64,000 nucleotides of DNA from assembly GCF_041381155.1 (NCBI RefSeq), contig NC_091140.1:24518864-24582863 (forward strand), read 5' to 3'. Below are positions 24,044 to 35,068 of this stretch, one piece after another; within the stretch, counting starts at the first letter, position 1, and the number at the start of each line of letters is the position of its first letter. The stretch comes from Argopecten irradians (taxonomy: Eukaryota > Mollusca > Bivalvia > Pectinida > Pectinidae). Under the pieces are notes generated by a model that ran no database searches, had not been told where the DNA came from, and was given only the letters and a program-made list of their open reading frames with translations. The position numbers and the translations under genes were made by a program.

Positions 24044-24349
24044 ATTCTCGATAATCCACGGGTTACTTTTACTGTCGTTATATCCACCCCTGCACTATAT
24101 GTCATAGTATAACTGAAAGCATTTTATGAGTAATCACAGGCCTACAAAACCTTTTTTTGAAAAGCATGTAAAGAGTACTAGTGCCGCACAACTCCAAAGC
24201 CATGCAGTTAACCACAGTTTGATGCATATCAAATGACCAAAATATCCGTCTCAGCTGTTGTCGCACATAGAGCCTTCAGTTTTACTATGTCGTATTCCAG
24301 AGCAGGAAATACATGTAAAGGCATTGATAGAAACCCCTGGACTATCATG
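24044..24349. mobile_element. MITE of the CATCCTCGATA family
   Basis: The left end CATTCTCGATAATCCACGGG-TTACTTTTACTG and the right end GAAACCCCTGGACTATCATG match the ends of the element at 4633-4885. It lies about 65 bp before the coding exon of the Ig-domain gene. Confidence 0.6.
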
Positions 24350-24414
24350 GGAATTGGCTCATTATGACATTGATTTAATCAATTTAATGTTCCAAAATCG
24401 CTTTTCTTTTCCAG

Positions 24415-25048
24415 AAAAATGACAGAATCCAACATGAGGTACCTACTGTTACTATTGCCAGCACTGGTAATGTCGTCAAATATCGATGATGACGTGGACT
24501 GGAGCGAATTCGTAAGCATGGACGCAGAAGTCACGCTGCATTGTAACAATAGTGTGACCATGATACAGCAGGGAGAGATTGGACGCTGGACAGTGCCGTC
24601 TCAGGAAGTACTCATGGACCAACACAACGATTCCAACTTCAAAGTTCAGTCCATGTATGGAATCGAGGGATATTCTCTCCTGGTTAAAAAGGTCACCGCT
24701 GCAACCCAAGGAGCTTACGTATGTATCATCTACAATGGCGGCGAATCACGGGACCAGGTTTTACGGTTGATCAACTATAATGGACCAAAGTACGAAAGTT
24801 TGTCTGAGAAATACGAAACACATGCCATCATAGCTGTCATAGCAACGGCAGTATTCATTGGTCTTCTGGCTATGTTCTGTCTCACCTACCGCTTCCGGTA
24901 CCGTACACCTGAGGAGAAAATGTTTGCGCATAACTTCCGGGACCAGGCCAATAATGGGAAGAGTAGGACAATTGCTGACACTGTAAGCGCTCCAGAGGGT
25001 AAATCGGCCTATGACAATCCCGTCCCAGGCTATTCTACAAATCTTTAG
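24415..25048 (+). CDS. single Ig-domain type I membrane protein
   Basis: The ATG at 24419 follows a clear acceptor (CTTTTCCAG, ending 24414), so an untranslated exon probably lies upstream. The 209-residue product has a signal peptide (about 1-20, RYLLLLLPALVMSS), one Ig V/I-like domain (Cys42, Trp57, then GAYVC with Cys102), two N-glycosylation sites in the domain (Asn43, Asn70) and a transmembrane segment (about 136-157). A cytoplasmic tail of about 50 residues carries a YDNP motif (198-201) and a second Tyr. By architecture it is a cell-surface recognition or adhesion receptor. No family name can be given. The whole coding sequence sits in one exon, unusual for an Ig receptor. Confidence 0.85.
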
Positions 25049-26389
25049 GCAATATAAGTCATACAAAACAATTCCATACTGTATAACGCCGTTACAATGT
25101 ATGTATATATCACACTAGGAACTTTGCTCTAAAATATATTTTCTAACAACATTTAATATCATTCTCTGCTGGTATTTGAAATCAAATTGTTGTGAATGCG
25201 TGAATTCTTTATTACGCAACTTACTTTAATTAAAATCAATTTTGCGTTACAATTTGATTTTATCAAGGTAATTAGCAGGTTAACAGTACATTGTATCTCT
25301 ACTATGTAACAAATTCGATAGAAAAATCACTTTCTAACCGAACATCTACATTAAGATCCATGTAAACTCATGATAAACGAGTAGGCCAGGTGCTTTTTTT
25401 CCCTGATACCTAATTTCTGTACTGACATTTCGTCGACGTTAATGTGTGTTTTAATCAACAATTGTGATGGACATATAATCAAAATGATTTAGAAAATCAT
25501 ACTCAAAATCAAATGATTGTGCAACATTTCAATTCATGTACAATGTAGTAGCGGTTTTTTTAGTGTACATAGTTTATCTGTGTTACTATTTACACATATT
25601 CTATCTTTGTATATGACAAAATTACACGGAAGCTATAAGTTGTAGTATTATCATATATAACATTGTATTTTGATAATCATCAATTGTGTTACTGAATACT
25701 CTTATTCTATCCATAATTTCTTTACATTAAATCTGACATCATTGTGTTATCATTTCACCCTATGTCCTAACGTTTTCCTGGGCTTCATATAATGGGAGTC
25801 CTTATTTTGATTCCTAGTATAAATAGAGTATATAATTAGAAGGGACAAACGTATAAGACACCATGTCCATGTTCTTTTTATTATGTTTTTGATAACAATA
25901 TATTGGTGCTATGCTTTTGTATATTTCAAACCTTTCATCGCATCAGATACCTATATTTCATTATTTAGAGAATTTGCTGTTCCCATTATATTTTTACAAA
26001 CTATTGGTTTACGTGTGTATTGCTTCATAACAGCAGTTTGTCTCGTGGTTTTTTTTATGTCATCCATCTTTTGCAATAAAATATATATTGAAATTACATG
26101 ACTTTCTAGAACTTTTTGACAGGGTCGCAAGGGTATATATGCCGTTATGTTCATACGAATCAAGAAGAGTTTTTAATATTTTATTTACTATCACAACATA
26201 CCAACATTTTGACAATTACACTTACAAGATTTTCAATGAATATATTTTAATTTTATAAATACAGATAAGGGCTTAAAAGGTTATATTTTCTCCATCTACA
26301 GCGCGATGAAACACACACGATCAGATCATAAAGCCAAATTGTGGTTTACACGTTAATATCACATTTTACAGTCTTATTGTAATTGTTCA
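25049..26389. other. 3' flank of the Ig-domain gene
   Basis: AT-rich DNA, presumably starting with the 3' untranslated region. Poly(A)-signal-like ATTAAA occurs at about 25728 and AATAAA at about 26076, neither with supporting context. No other gene seen. Confidence 0.4.
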
Positions 26390-26747
26390 AGATGCTCCAC
26401 CGCCGACAGAGCATAAATGATGTTAATCATTTGAACAATAATTGGTGTTTAATCTTGCATATATATGCCTAATTAACACAAAAAATAATATAAAATAATT
26501 TATTTCGCCTTTGGTACATGCGCAATCAATACTTCATTCCATATAGGATATAGTGTCACGGAATTTTTTCGGGATGCAATTAATTATTTTTCATATTTTT
26601 AACTTGAAGGAAAATTAGAAGCTCAAACTTTTCAATGGTGGTAATGGTGTAAAGTAAGTACTACTTTTGTAGCTGAAGAAAAATACTAAATCGTCTGCTC
26701 CTGTTTTTTATAGTGAAAAAATACCATTTATCAGCGGTGGAGCATCT
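26390..26747. mobile_element. TTAA-flanked MITE, AGATGCTCCACCGC family, copy 1
   Basis: Ends AGATGCTCCACCGCCGACAG and its complement CAGCGGTGGAGCATCT. The right flank is TTAA and the left TTCA, a mutated TTAA. The 358-bp copy is about 90% like the one at 41534-41889 along its whole length. No coding capacity. TTAA targets with ends beginning in two purines fit the Kolobok superfamily better than piggyBac, whose ends begin CC; this is inference. Confidence 0.85.
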
Positions 26748-27240
26748 TTAAGTGATTTCTTCGGGTATATTTTTCATCTTAACAGACATAAGGCATAGAA
26801 AGCTAAACTTTCCAGTGCATCCATTCTTTATTACTGAGGACAAATAGCATATCAAAATGTTCGTCCTGTTATGGCACATGTGCATGTAACATTGTCGCAA
26901 TTAGAATAAGTCAAACATTTTAACACAGAATAGGAAGTTTTTGAATGAAGACAGTACTTTTTTTCTTCGAAAAATCTTTTCTCGGAGCGTGTTAGTATGG
27001 AAATGCTTTGCTAAACTCTCTCTTCTTATCTTGATAATTAAACCAAATAAATTTAGAATCCTTACAACTAACAGTATTCTGTCAACAATCATTTGGAATA
27101 AAGTTTTTTAGTGTCTACATATTTCATCAAACAACTTTGTATTAATTTTTATGATTTAACAAACCACCTAAAATGTTTAGATCATTTGATGATAAACACA
27201 CTCCATATCACTACTATATTAGACTATAGGTCATTTTGTT
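26748..27240. other. gene-free stretch
   Basis: AT-rich, nothing recognised. Confidence 0.4.
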
Positions 27241-27254
27241 ACATTGGTATATAA

Positions 27255-27700
27255 TCAAACCTGCAATAGCGGACACCTCTATATAGCGGACACCTGTCCA
27301 TAACGGACAGTGCTAGGAATCCCCAACAAAAATCACTATATAAATGGCATGTATATAGCGGACACCTCCTCAATGCGGACAGCGGACACAAATAAATTTT
27401 CCGAACGTCGGTACTTTCACTCGAAAAAAACATAAGCTTTCAGTAGAATTGAAGACTACAGAAATATACAGTATAGTGGACACAAAAAGACATCTTTTTG
27501 AATTAAAATCATTGTACGAATTGAATGTGTATAGCGGACACTTTCTATGAAGAAAGCGGACACTTAAATTTAAATACATATAATCGTTAATACATAATTT
27601 ATAAAAAATAGTAATACAATTACTATCTAGACATCCCACTCGTCCAGCATATCCCATCTGATGGATAATACAATTTCGTCTTAGAACACACAATGTTAAA
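27255..27700. repeat. GCGGACA-rich repeat, possibly an old transposon end
   Basis: The motif (A/T)AGCGGACAC(C/T) recurs about eight times at irregular spacing (for example near 27267, 27283, 27356, 27380, 27532, 27554), starting CAAACCTGCAATAGCGGACA. I recall sequences of this kind at ends of Tigger-like elements in marine invertebrates, but no matching opposite end was found, so the class is open. Confidence 0.5.
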
Positions 27701-27764
27701 CCTTACCAATTTAATCAATTTGAAACAAGTTTATTGGGTCAGATAAAGACAATGTAAAACGATT

Positions 27765-28455
27765 AATTCATGATAGGCATCTATCTTGAATTTCGACCAT
27801 TGACTGTCATTTGGGATTTTGACAATTGGAGTTTGTTATCGATATTTTTCTCGGAAATTTTCTGTGGGATATCTCACAAAAAGACGTAAGTTCAACATGG
27901 AGCCTGGTTGTGCATATCGTTGTTTTTTGGGCTGATCAGATAACAAGATAGCCGATAGGCAGTCATCTTGAATTTTGACAATTGAATTTGTTATCGCTAT
28001 TTCTCAGAAATTACTGAAGGAATCTCATTCAAATTTCGTATATAGGTACCCTATTGTGCCGAGTTATGCGTAACAAATTTTGGGATTTATCGGATAACGA
28101 GATGGCTAACAGGTATCTATCTTTGATTTTGACCATTGAAGTTTGCCGTTTCTTAGAAAGTACTGAAGAGAATTCTATAGATATTCCACGTGTAGGCTCT
28201 CCTTGGTGGCTCGTTATGCACGAGGCATATTAAGATTGGTCCAGATTTCAGATGACCAATAGTACATGTACATAAATCATCGTAGATTTTCGCAATTGAT
28301 GTTAGTAGCACTATTTCTCCAAAACTACTGAGTGATGTCGACTCTCTTTCACATTTCATATGTAGGTTCCTCTTTGTTTCTAGTTTTTTAACGTCTCATT
28401 TTGAGACCGATTTGAAGACAAGATGGTCAACAAAAGACTATCTTATAGAGTTTGC
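27765..28455. repeat. tandem repeat of about 155-165 bp, four diverged copies
   Basis: The phrase GATAACAAGATAGCCGATAG and variants (GATAACGAGATGGCTAACAG, GAAGACAAGATGGTCAACAA) recur near 27940, 28093, 28247 and 28423. Each is followed by an ATCTTGAATTTTGACAATTG block and a TATTTCTCAGAAATTACTGA block. The repeat type is common in bivalve DNA by my recollection. It is degenerate and non-coding. Confidence 0.75.
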
Positions 28456-28900
28456 TAGTTAAAGGAAAGAATGGAAAAGCAGAGATATGCCTATCTTTCC
28501 TTTGACCAACATATAGATTATTCAATGGTTGGCGCGAAGATCCTACCAGGATCTCATGTTGTACTACAGTACATTCCTAAACTATATGAGTATCACTGTC
28601 AGCGCTCAAAATTAACCCCTGTCAGTCTGCCCGTTACCGGCAACTTTACAGGAGGGCAGACAATTTTTGCCATACAACTGGTCCTTTGACTGGCAACTTT
28701 TTGGTCCAGGTCTGATACAGTACTAAAGATATACAAAACAAAAATAGCAGTAGCATTGTAGAAAGGTTGAAGATCACACTGTACAAAACAAATTTTCGTA
28801 ATATTATGGTTTAACCGTAATTATTTCAGTCAACTTTGTTGAGAGCGGCGCGATACTAAAACAGATAAGTGGATATTTGTTAGTAAACTATTGCTTTGTA

Positions 28901-28957
28901 AGGACCAGTAACTTTCAGTCGGGACCAGTAACTTTCAGTCAGGACCAGTAACTTTTA
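28901..28957. repeat. 21-bp tandem triplicate
   Basis: GGACCAGTAACTTTCAGTCG, then GGACCAGTAACTTTCAGTCA, then GGACCAGTAACTTTTAGGG. Confidence 0.8.
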
Positions 28958-29333
28958 GGGTCAACCGTTCCTTAGGACCAGCTGGACAATATCCTTAAGG
29001 GAGAACACTGATAGAAACAACGGGTACAAAGGGGTTTAATTTGACTAACGGTTATCAGCTCATGATCACATGACTGCCTCATTCATACAAAGAAGTTTAA
29101 AATGTTGTTTTTAAAGATGTCAGCTGTGGCGACCATCTTCGATTTCAGACTAACCCAAAAAACATCACCACTAAATTAAGACAATATCATTAAATTTCAG
29201 GCAAATTTCAAATCCTGTTAGGGTGGAACTTGAGAAGATTGAAATTGTATTTTGAACTAAGGAATTAATCAATTACATTTACTTGTATTAGTAGTCTCTC
29301 TGCATTTCAAATCCCATTCTGATCCACATAATG

Positions 29334-29399
29334 TATCAGAGTGACTTCCCTTTAATCTGTTGCTGTGACAGTATGCAACAAAGGGAAGTAACTCTGATA
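29334..29399. mobile_element. short hairpin MITE remnant
   Basis: TATCAGAGTGACTTCCCTTT at the left and AAAGGGAAGTAACTCTGATA at the right are complements with one mismatch around a 26-bp loop. Ends of this type (AGTTACTTCCCTTT) recur in molluscan MITEs. Confidence 0.6.
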
Positions 29400-29928
29400 A
29401 ATAGGACTGTTCAAATCTTTACCTTTAAACAGCTTAACAGAGCATTCAGTAAACTCTTCAAAGGGCATTGGGAGTATGTTTTTGACTCCCAAAAATCATA
29501 TTTTATTCTTTGTCATATGTTTTGACTCTTTAAATTTCTGAGATGGTTACTTGACTTCTGAAACTGCTGAAAGTCAAGGGTCAACTGGATGTCAGCCCTG
29601 ATCTAGGTATATACATGTAGAAACAACTACAAGAGAAATTCTGTTTTGACAAATGTATTTGAAATTGTACTCATTGCTTAGCATTCTGATGAATATATTA
29701 ACAGCAAGCAAAATACTATTAGTGGGCTTAGTTATCATTAAGCATCATCTCAATACTTTACCAGCTCTCATTATTTGTTTATAAAACCACATTAAATATG
29801 TACTAGTACCATATATTATATAGTATCCTTGCTTAATTATCGCAAATCACAGACCTATCACAAAGAGTATATACATGAATCCATATAGAGCTGGTGCTTA
29901 AACACATAACACACAGATACCTGTTGCC

Positions 29929-32900
29929 TTATATAGGTAGGATTGAGTTTTTTCTTATCTTCATTTCATTCAAATCAGGATGTTGATGTCTTTCTCTACC
30001 AAGATTTACTGAGGCATCATTTGACTGTTGGAAAGCATGTCTTACATCACCGAATCTTAAATTTCTGTGATAAATACCGAGTTTAGATTCTGCATGTGAG
30101 AAAAACCCAGCTTTAGTGGATTTCATTTCGTCCACAATACCATCACAAAGATATCTATAATTCACAACCAGCCATATAACAACTACAGCAATCAAGTTCA
30201 CAGATCCAGTAGCTGGGCTAGGGAAGACTCCATGCAAAGGAATGTTACAACTTTCCAAAAGAACGTCATGTAATGAATCATAGAAATATATGACTAGGTC
30301 TTGGGCTGAAACAGCAATACAGGGTAAAAGGAAGTTGTCACTTTCTGGATGTCTCTGTTTTTGGAGAAATGAGAATACGATTGTTTCTGATATGATTTGG
30401 TGATGTCCTGACAAGGAGCAAGACTGGTTTTTGACCAACGAATGTCTTTTTGGATTATCATTTTGACTGTTGTCTTCATTTGCCTCTACATCAACTATAA
30501 CTTCATTGTTGATGATGATGTCCAAGTTTCCATGCCAAACCAACCCATTGCCTGAAAAATTAAAATGTTTGTGTTTCCATAAAATTGTTACAAATATCAC
30601 AGAACATGGAGAAAAATCAATAAGATTTGTACATGAGAATGAAATCATTTAAGACTACAAACACTAATGGTCAAATATCAGTAATATCTGATGATTTCCT
30701 TTTATACTGTTGTATTTGACAAAACTTAATATTGTACATCTCATTTCCTTTGGAATTGAACAAATGATACTTAAAATCTTTTTCTTGACACATTTCATAG
30801 TAGATTAACCAAATTTTAATAATAATATCCAAGGATCATGATATTTAAATTGTTTGGTTAGGAACCTTGCTGTGTACTAAACTGGGACCCTACCAGTAGT
30901 CGTGATTTGAGGAACAAATAATTGTTTGCATTTCAGGAAAAAAATTGTTTCCACAAAAACAAAACAATTTCCATCATGAAGTATTCGTCAGCAGCTTCAG
31001 ACATTCGGAAATCTGGATGCACAGTAGAATGTGCACACAATCACGACTACTGTTCCTGTCACGAATACTGGTAGAGTCCAAGTAAAGTGCTTTAAATTCT
31101 CAGTGTCAATGTTTCCTATACAAGACATATAAGTGGATGTTACATTTCGAGACTCAACAATATTATCGTTACAGTAAATGTCAATGAATTTCTTCATATT
31201 TCACTGGTGTTTCTGTGTCTAGAATTCACAAGTGCTTAAAGTTAAAATGTGAATAAACCACCTGAGAAATTAAGCTACTATGCAGTAATCTACGAAGAGT
31301 TTTGTGGAGTTATGTCTGTTTGCTTATGTCCTATTAACAGCCAAGATCTGTTAATAATATCAGGACTTAGAACTTGAAATCCACAGGTGGAGGGCTAGTG
31401 GTAATTTAGGTATAACCACTTAACCACTTGGCTAATACAGGCCTCTGAAAAGTATTTGATTCTACATCTACATAATCAAAATATCTAGGCTAAGGATTGA
31501 ATATACAGTGGAACTTGGTTCATACAAACTCGGATAATTCGACAACCCGGCTTAATACAAAGTACTTTGCCGGTCCCGGCCGAATTCCCTCTTTATCTAT
31601 GTTTAAAGAACTTGGATGATTCGAATTCGGAAAACTCGAAGAACTCGGATAATACGAAGTAAATTTTGGGTCCCAATGACAAAAATCATACATAAAATGT
31701 TCTTATAACTCGAAATGAGATTTTTTGGACAACGAGTTCGCCGAAAATGCCGATTTTCTTTTTCATAAATGTGCTGTAGAACAGCATTTCAAAATATATA
31801 TCTCGGTTTTATTTTCATAATTTAGCAACTACCATCGGCGATTTTGACATCTCGATTGTTCACATCATTTTACAACATGGAACTAGTCTAGATATACCAA
31901 GTAAAGATATCGTCAGTAGACATGAGAACTCGCTTAATTCGAACACTCAGATAACTCGAAGTTTTATTTCGGTCCCTTCGAGTTCGTATTAACCGAGTTC
32001 CACTGTAAATGTAGAAGAACAGGGAAAAGTTCACGATTCCTGTTGAGGGCTCGACCAAGAATCAAAGCCAGGTCTCCAGTGTAAAAAACTACGGCTCTAC
32101 TGACTGAGCTAAAGAAGCATGATCCATCAGCTGAGTGACAGAGACCGTATGTACAAACCAGCTCCTTTTACATACATACCGGTATTTAAAACATACAAAA
32201 GTAGCTATATGATGTCAATCATACCTAAACTTGTGTCCCCAAAATATCCAGATGGTTGACACCTTTCACTTTCACAAGGGCAATGAATATTTTCACCTCC
32301 ATATTTTTCATTCTCTTTGTGTTGTTTGTCAATTACAAAATATGAAGATGCTGATAAATTGACAAGAAGATGATTCGCCAACACAGTTGTCAATTCTGCT
32401 TCTGTTAAAGATGTGAGGTTGTTTGATTCCAGTGACTTCAAATCTGAAATATAAATGGCAAGAGGTAAAAAATTGTATCATAACTCATATACAATATTTA
32501 TGTACATGTAGTTGGGTGTTAATTAATAGTAATGTTTAGAAAACATTTTGATACCCTATATATTTAATTTTTTTACAATTAATATAACCATTGAAATAAA
32601 TTACATACTTCATACAATTCATTTTGTAGTAAATAGGATTAAAATGTATATTATCACATTGTAATAATATATTGATGTGTAATTGATATTTACATGTTTG
32701 TTGAGTCAAGTTACTTTTATTTAGAGTCAGTACATTACATATACATTAATTCCAAGGTATTATGTAACGTAGAGTAAGCCTTTTACAGACTTTTACATCT
32801 GACTATAGATTTGTACATTGTCTAATGTAGATGTGTAAAAGATTTAGTTTTCTCTCAAACTACACATGGATATCTTGTGGTTGCTACGAAGAAGATAACT

Positions 32901-34430
32901 CTATAATCTTAGTTCTTACACAAGGGGTGTAAGACAGGTAGAGATCACACACACAAGACAATTACGTGACATCATCAATACATGCGGCATAACTGCTGTG
33001 TGTCTTGTCAATGACATTTAAGTTTCTATCAATCAAATCAAAAGTATTCCAATTATCTGCAAACTTCTCATATTCTTGGAACAAGTGATCAAAAGGTAAA
33101 ATACAAATACGGACTGCAATTTGACCATTGACTTTAGTCTTTTAGCAGATCAGGAGTCAAATCATTATTTCCCAGAAATCTGAAGAGTCAAAATCATATT
33201 ACAAATACATTTTAGACATGTACGTGCTTCAAATCAAAGAGTCGAGACAGATTTTGGGGAGTCAAACACATACTATTCTCATGGGTCATCCTCAATGCTC
33301 CAGGGGTTACTATCGCTGACTTTATATTTACCCCTGGTGAAACTGAAGGCAGCAGAAAATACAGGTACATGTAATTTGTTCCTTAAATGTACATCATAAG
33401 AATTGAATGATGGTTGTTCACTTACTCCCATAACATGAGGGATCACTGGTCAGCCTATTTTTTTATCTGACATTAATTGCTGACTCTTTGGACGTAATGA
33501 TTCAAAAGTGTCTCATCGTGCTATACCACTAACAAATTTGTTGGAGTATGGTTGACTACATGCTATGTGTTGTTTTGAAGTTGGGCGTCTTTTTCTCTCT
33601 CTCTACAATCTTCGAAGGAAGTCTCTACTGGCTGGCGACCAGTTCTCGCCGAGTACCAATTCTCGCCATCGCATGTGTATTTGTATGATCACACACAAAC
33701 TTTTAGACAATTCTTTGTTAAAATTACAATGGAAGTGTCTTCTAGCAGAATATGGCTTTATTGACGTAATTTGAGTGGTAATCGTACATCTACAGATGCG
33801 ATGGCGAGAATTGGTACTCGGCGAGAACTGGTCGCCAGCCAGTACAGGCCTGTGGTTGGTCAGGTTTTTTTCTCCTGATCATGAACTGCTGTAGTCCAGG
33901 GGTGAATTTAATGTCAGTGATAGTAATGTTAACCCCTGAATTATCTAGTGCGTGCCCTGCAAAGACGATGATAATTTCATTGACATTTTTTAATACTTAC
34001 GTAAGTTTTTCATGTCATGTAGGTAATGCAACAGTCGACTCAGGACGTATTTGTGCTGTCGATTTTCTGGTGTGCGATTGTCAAGCATATCAATCAGTAA
34101 ATTAACGCCCTTTCTGAAGATAGCACCAAATGCATAATCAGTGCCATACATCTCACTGCTACAATATGCCTTAGAAAATGAGAAACCCTCGTGTTTATCC
34201 GCCGCATTGCACATTAAAATCTTGACTGGTGTTAAAGTGACGGGAGGTAAAAAGTTTTCATCAATATCAATGAGAGAGTCCAGAGCTAGATTGATCAAAT
34301 TACTGACACTTCTAGGGAACTCTCTGAAAATGTCAAATGAAACATTATCGTCTGTGTCCTTTTTACGACCTTCTACGTGAGCAGTGTCGTCTTCAGGCTC
34401 TGTTCGTTTACGTTTTGCGTTCGAAGACAT
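29929..34430 (-). CDS. uncharacterised nuclear-type protein with WHG-x2-D core, three exons
   Basis: Exons are 34430-34001, 32443-32225 and 30551-29929. Splice sites are consensus (CTTAC|GTAAGT, TTTAG|GTATG) and all phases match, giving 423 residues. The start is the first ATG; the open frame upstream lacks one. Residues 5-9 (AKRKR) suggest nuclear import. Exon 2 carries a C-x-C-x4-C cluster (198-205). Exon 3 opens with LVWHGNLDIIINNEVIVDVE (220-239), then HQIISETIVFSFLQ, LVIYFYDSLHDVLLES and VNLIAVVVIWLVVNYRYLCD. The strand-turn-strand with D227 and D237-x-E239 resembles a PD-(D/E)XK nuclease core, but the usual Lys is absent. I recall similar uncharacterised proteins in other bivalves; function is unknown. 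Introns contain several transposons. Confidence 0.75.
31506..32005. mobile_element. pogo/Tigger-like MITE, TA target
   Basis: The left end CAGTGGAACTTGGTTCATAC then AAACTCGGATAATTCG and the right end, the complement of CAGTGGAACTCGGTTAATAC then GAACTCGAAGG, are flanked by TA on both sides (31504-31505 and 32006-32007). Sub-terminal copies of the GATAATTCGAA-type word repeat inside. These ends are typical of pogo/Tigger elements in the Tc1/mariner group. The 500-bp interior has no transposase. It lies in intron 2 of the three-exon gene. Confidence 0.85.
32035..32125 (-). mobile_element. tRNA-derived SINE head
   Basis: On the minus strand TTAGCTCAGTCAGTAGAGCC is an A box (about 32097-32111) and CTTTGATTCTTGGTC (about 32053-32067) a degenerate B box. 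The spacing and the arm-like CTGGCTTTGATTCTTGG fit a tRNA-like promoter. It does not fold as a functional tRNA as far as I can see. It lies in intron 2 of the three-exon gene. Confidence 0.6.
33287..33952. mobile_element. MITE of the CATCCTCGATA family, split by another MITE
   Basis: The left end CATCCTCAATGCTCCAGGGG-TTACTATCGCTGAC and right end GTCAGTGATAGTAATGTTAA then CCCCTGAATTATCTAGTG are complementary and match the element at 4633-4885. The TA-flanked MITE at 33626-33844 is inserted inside. The right end lies under 50 bp from the exon-1 donor of the three-exon gene. Confidence 0.65.
33626..33844. mobile_element. mariner-type MITE with about 55-bp terminal inverted repeats
   Basis: TACTGGCTGGCGACCAGTTC then TCGCCGAGTACCAATTCTCG and CCATCGCAT at the left is matched base for base by its complement at the right (about 33790-33844). 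TA at each edge is the likely target duplication. The near-identity of the arms points to a young insertion. Confidence 0.85.
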
Positions 34431-34984
34431 AGTTTGAGTTCGGTTTGCAGTCTGATTTGGATTTGTTGATGAATTCGAAACAACAGAATCTCGCTCATTG
34501 AGACGCTTATAAATCAGAGGAGGTGATTTCGCGTACGCCGTGCCCGGTCCGCTCCCTTTCCCTGCCGTACCCAATCCCTAACTAGGAATTATCTTTATTA
34601 CCGATTTTCTCGACAATGAAACACATTACAATGCTAATTTTGGTCCGGTTAAATTTTGAATTCAATTTTACTTTTTTTTTTTTTTTTGCAAAATGCTTTA
34701 ATTTTTGTTCAATCATTTACCTTTATAACGCTCATATTTTATAACACTTATTGTACTGTATAGTACAAGTTCTTGTACATTTAGTACATTTTTATGTATG
34801 TAATACTTGTATCATCCTCTGTATATGTCTTATATATAGAGTTATGGTTTTTTATTCATTATTTAGATGGATATGCGTACAAATCAACAAGTTTCAAATC
34901 AATTGTTTTAATATTTTCCCTTTGTCGATGTATGTCGATACATGTATATATAATTTGTCGATTTTGAGTATGTGCTTTATGGTA
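34431..34984. other. 5' flank of the three-exon minus-strand gene
   Basis: Contains the open but ATG-less upstream leader (34431-34574) and a T-rich tract (about 34672-34687). Expected to hold the promoter; no element can be assigned. Confidence 0.35.
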
Positions 34985-35050
34985 TCATTAAACACCAATT
35001 ACTGTTCTAATGATGAATGTCATTTATGTTCTGTCGGCGGTGGAGCATCT
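34985..35050 (-). mobile_element. terminal fragment of the AGATGCTCCACCGC family
   Basis: Reads, inverted, AGATGCTCCACCGCCGACAG then AACATAAATGACATTCATCA, and is flanked by TTAA at 35051-35054. About 66-70 bp match the copies at 26390 and 41534; after that similarity stops. Confidence 0.75.
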
Positions 35051-35068
35051 TTAAACCTTGTGTCTTAA

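Larger units (their letters stand above)
28456..29928. other. gene-free stretch with minor repeats
   Basis: Holds a 21-bp triplicate (GGACCAGTAACTTTCAGTC, about 28901-28957) and a short hairpin at 29334-29399. The 72-codon frame at 28471-28689 has no domain or splice support. Part of the stretch next to 29929 is probably the 3' untranslated region of the minus-strand gene. Confidence 0.45.

Noticed and set aside
32035-32125. A functional tRNA gene
   Set aside because: A and B boxes are visible but the arms do not pair into a cloverleaf; it is better explained as a SINE head.
34431-34574. N-terminal extension of the three-exon gene
   Set aside because: The upstream frame is open but has no ATG before a stop at about 34577; the first ATG is at 34430.
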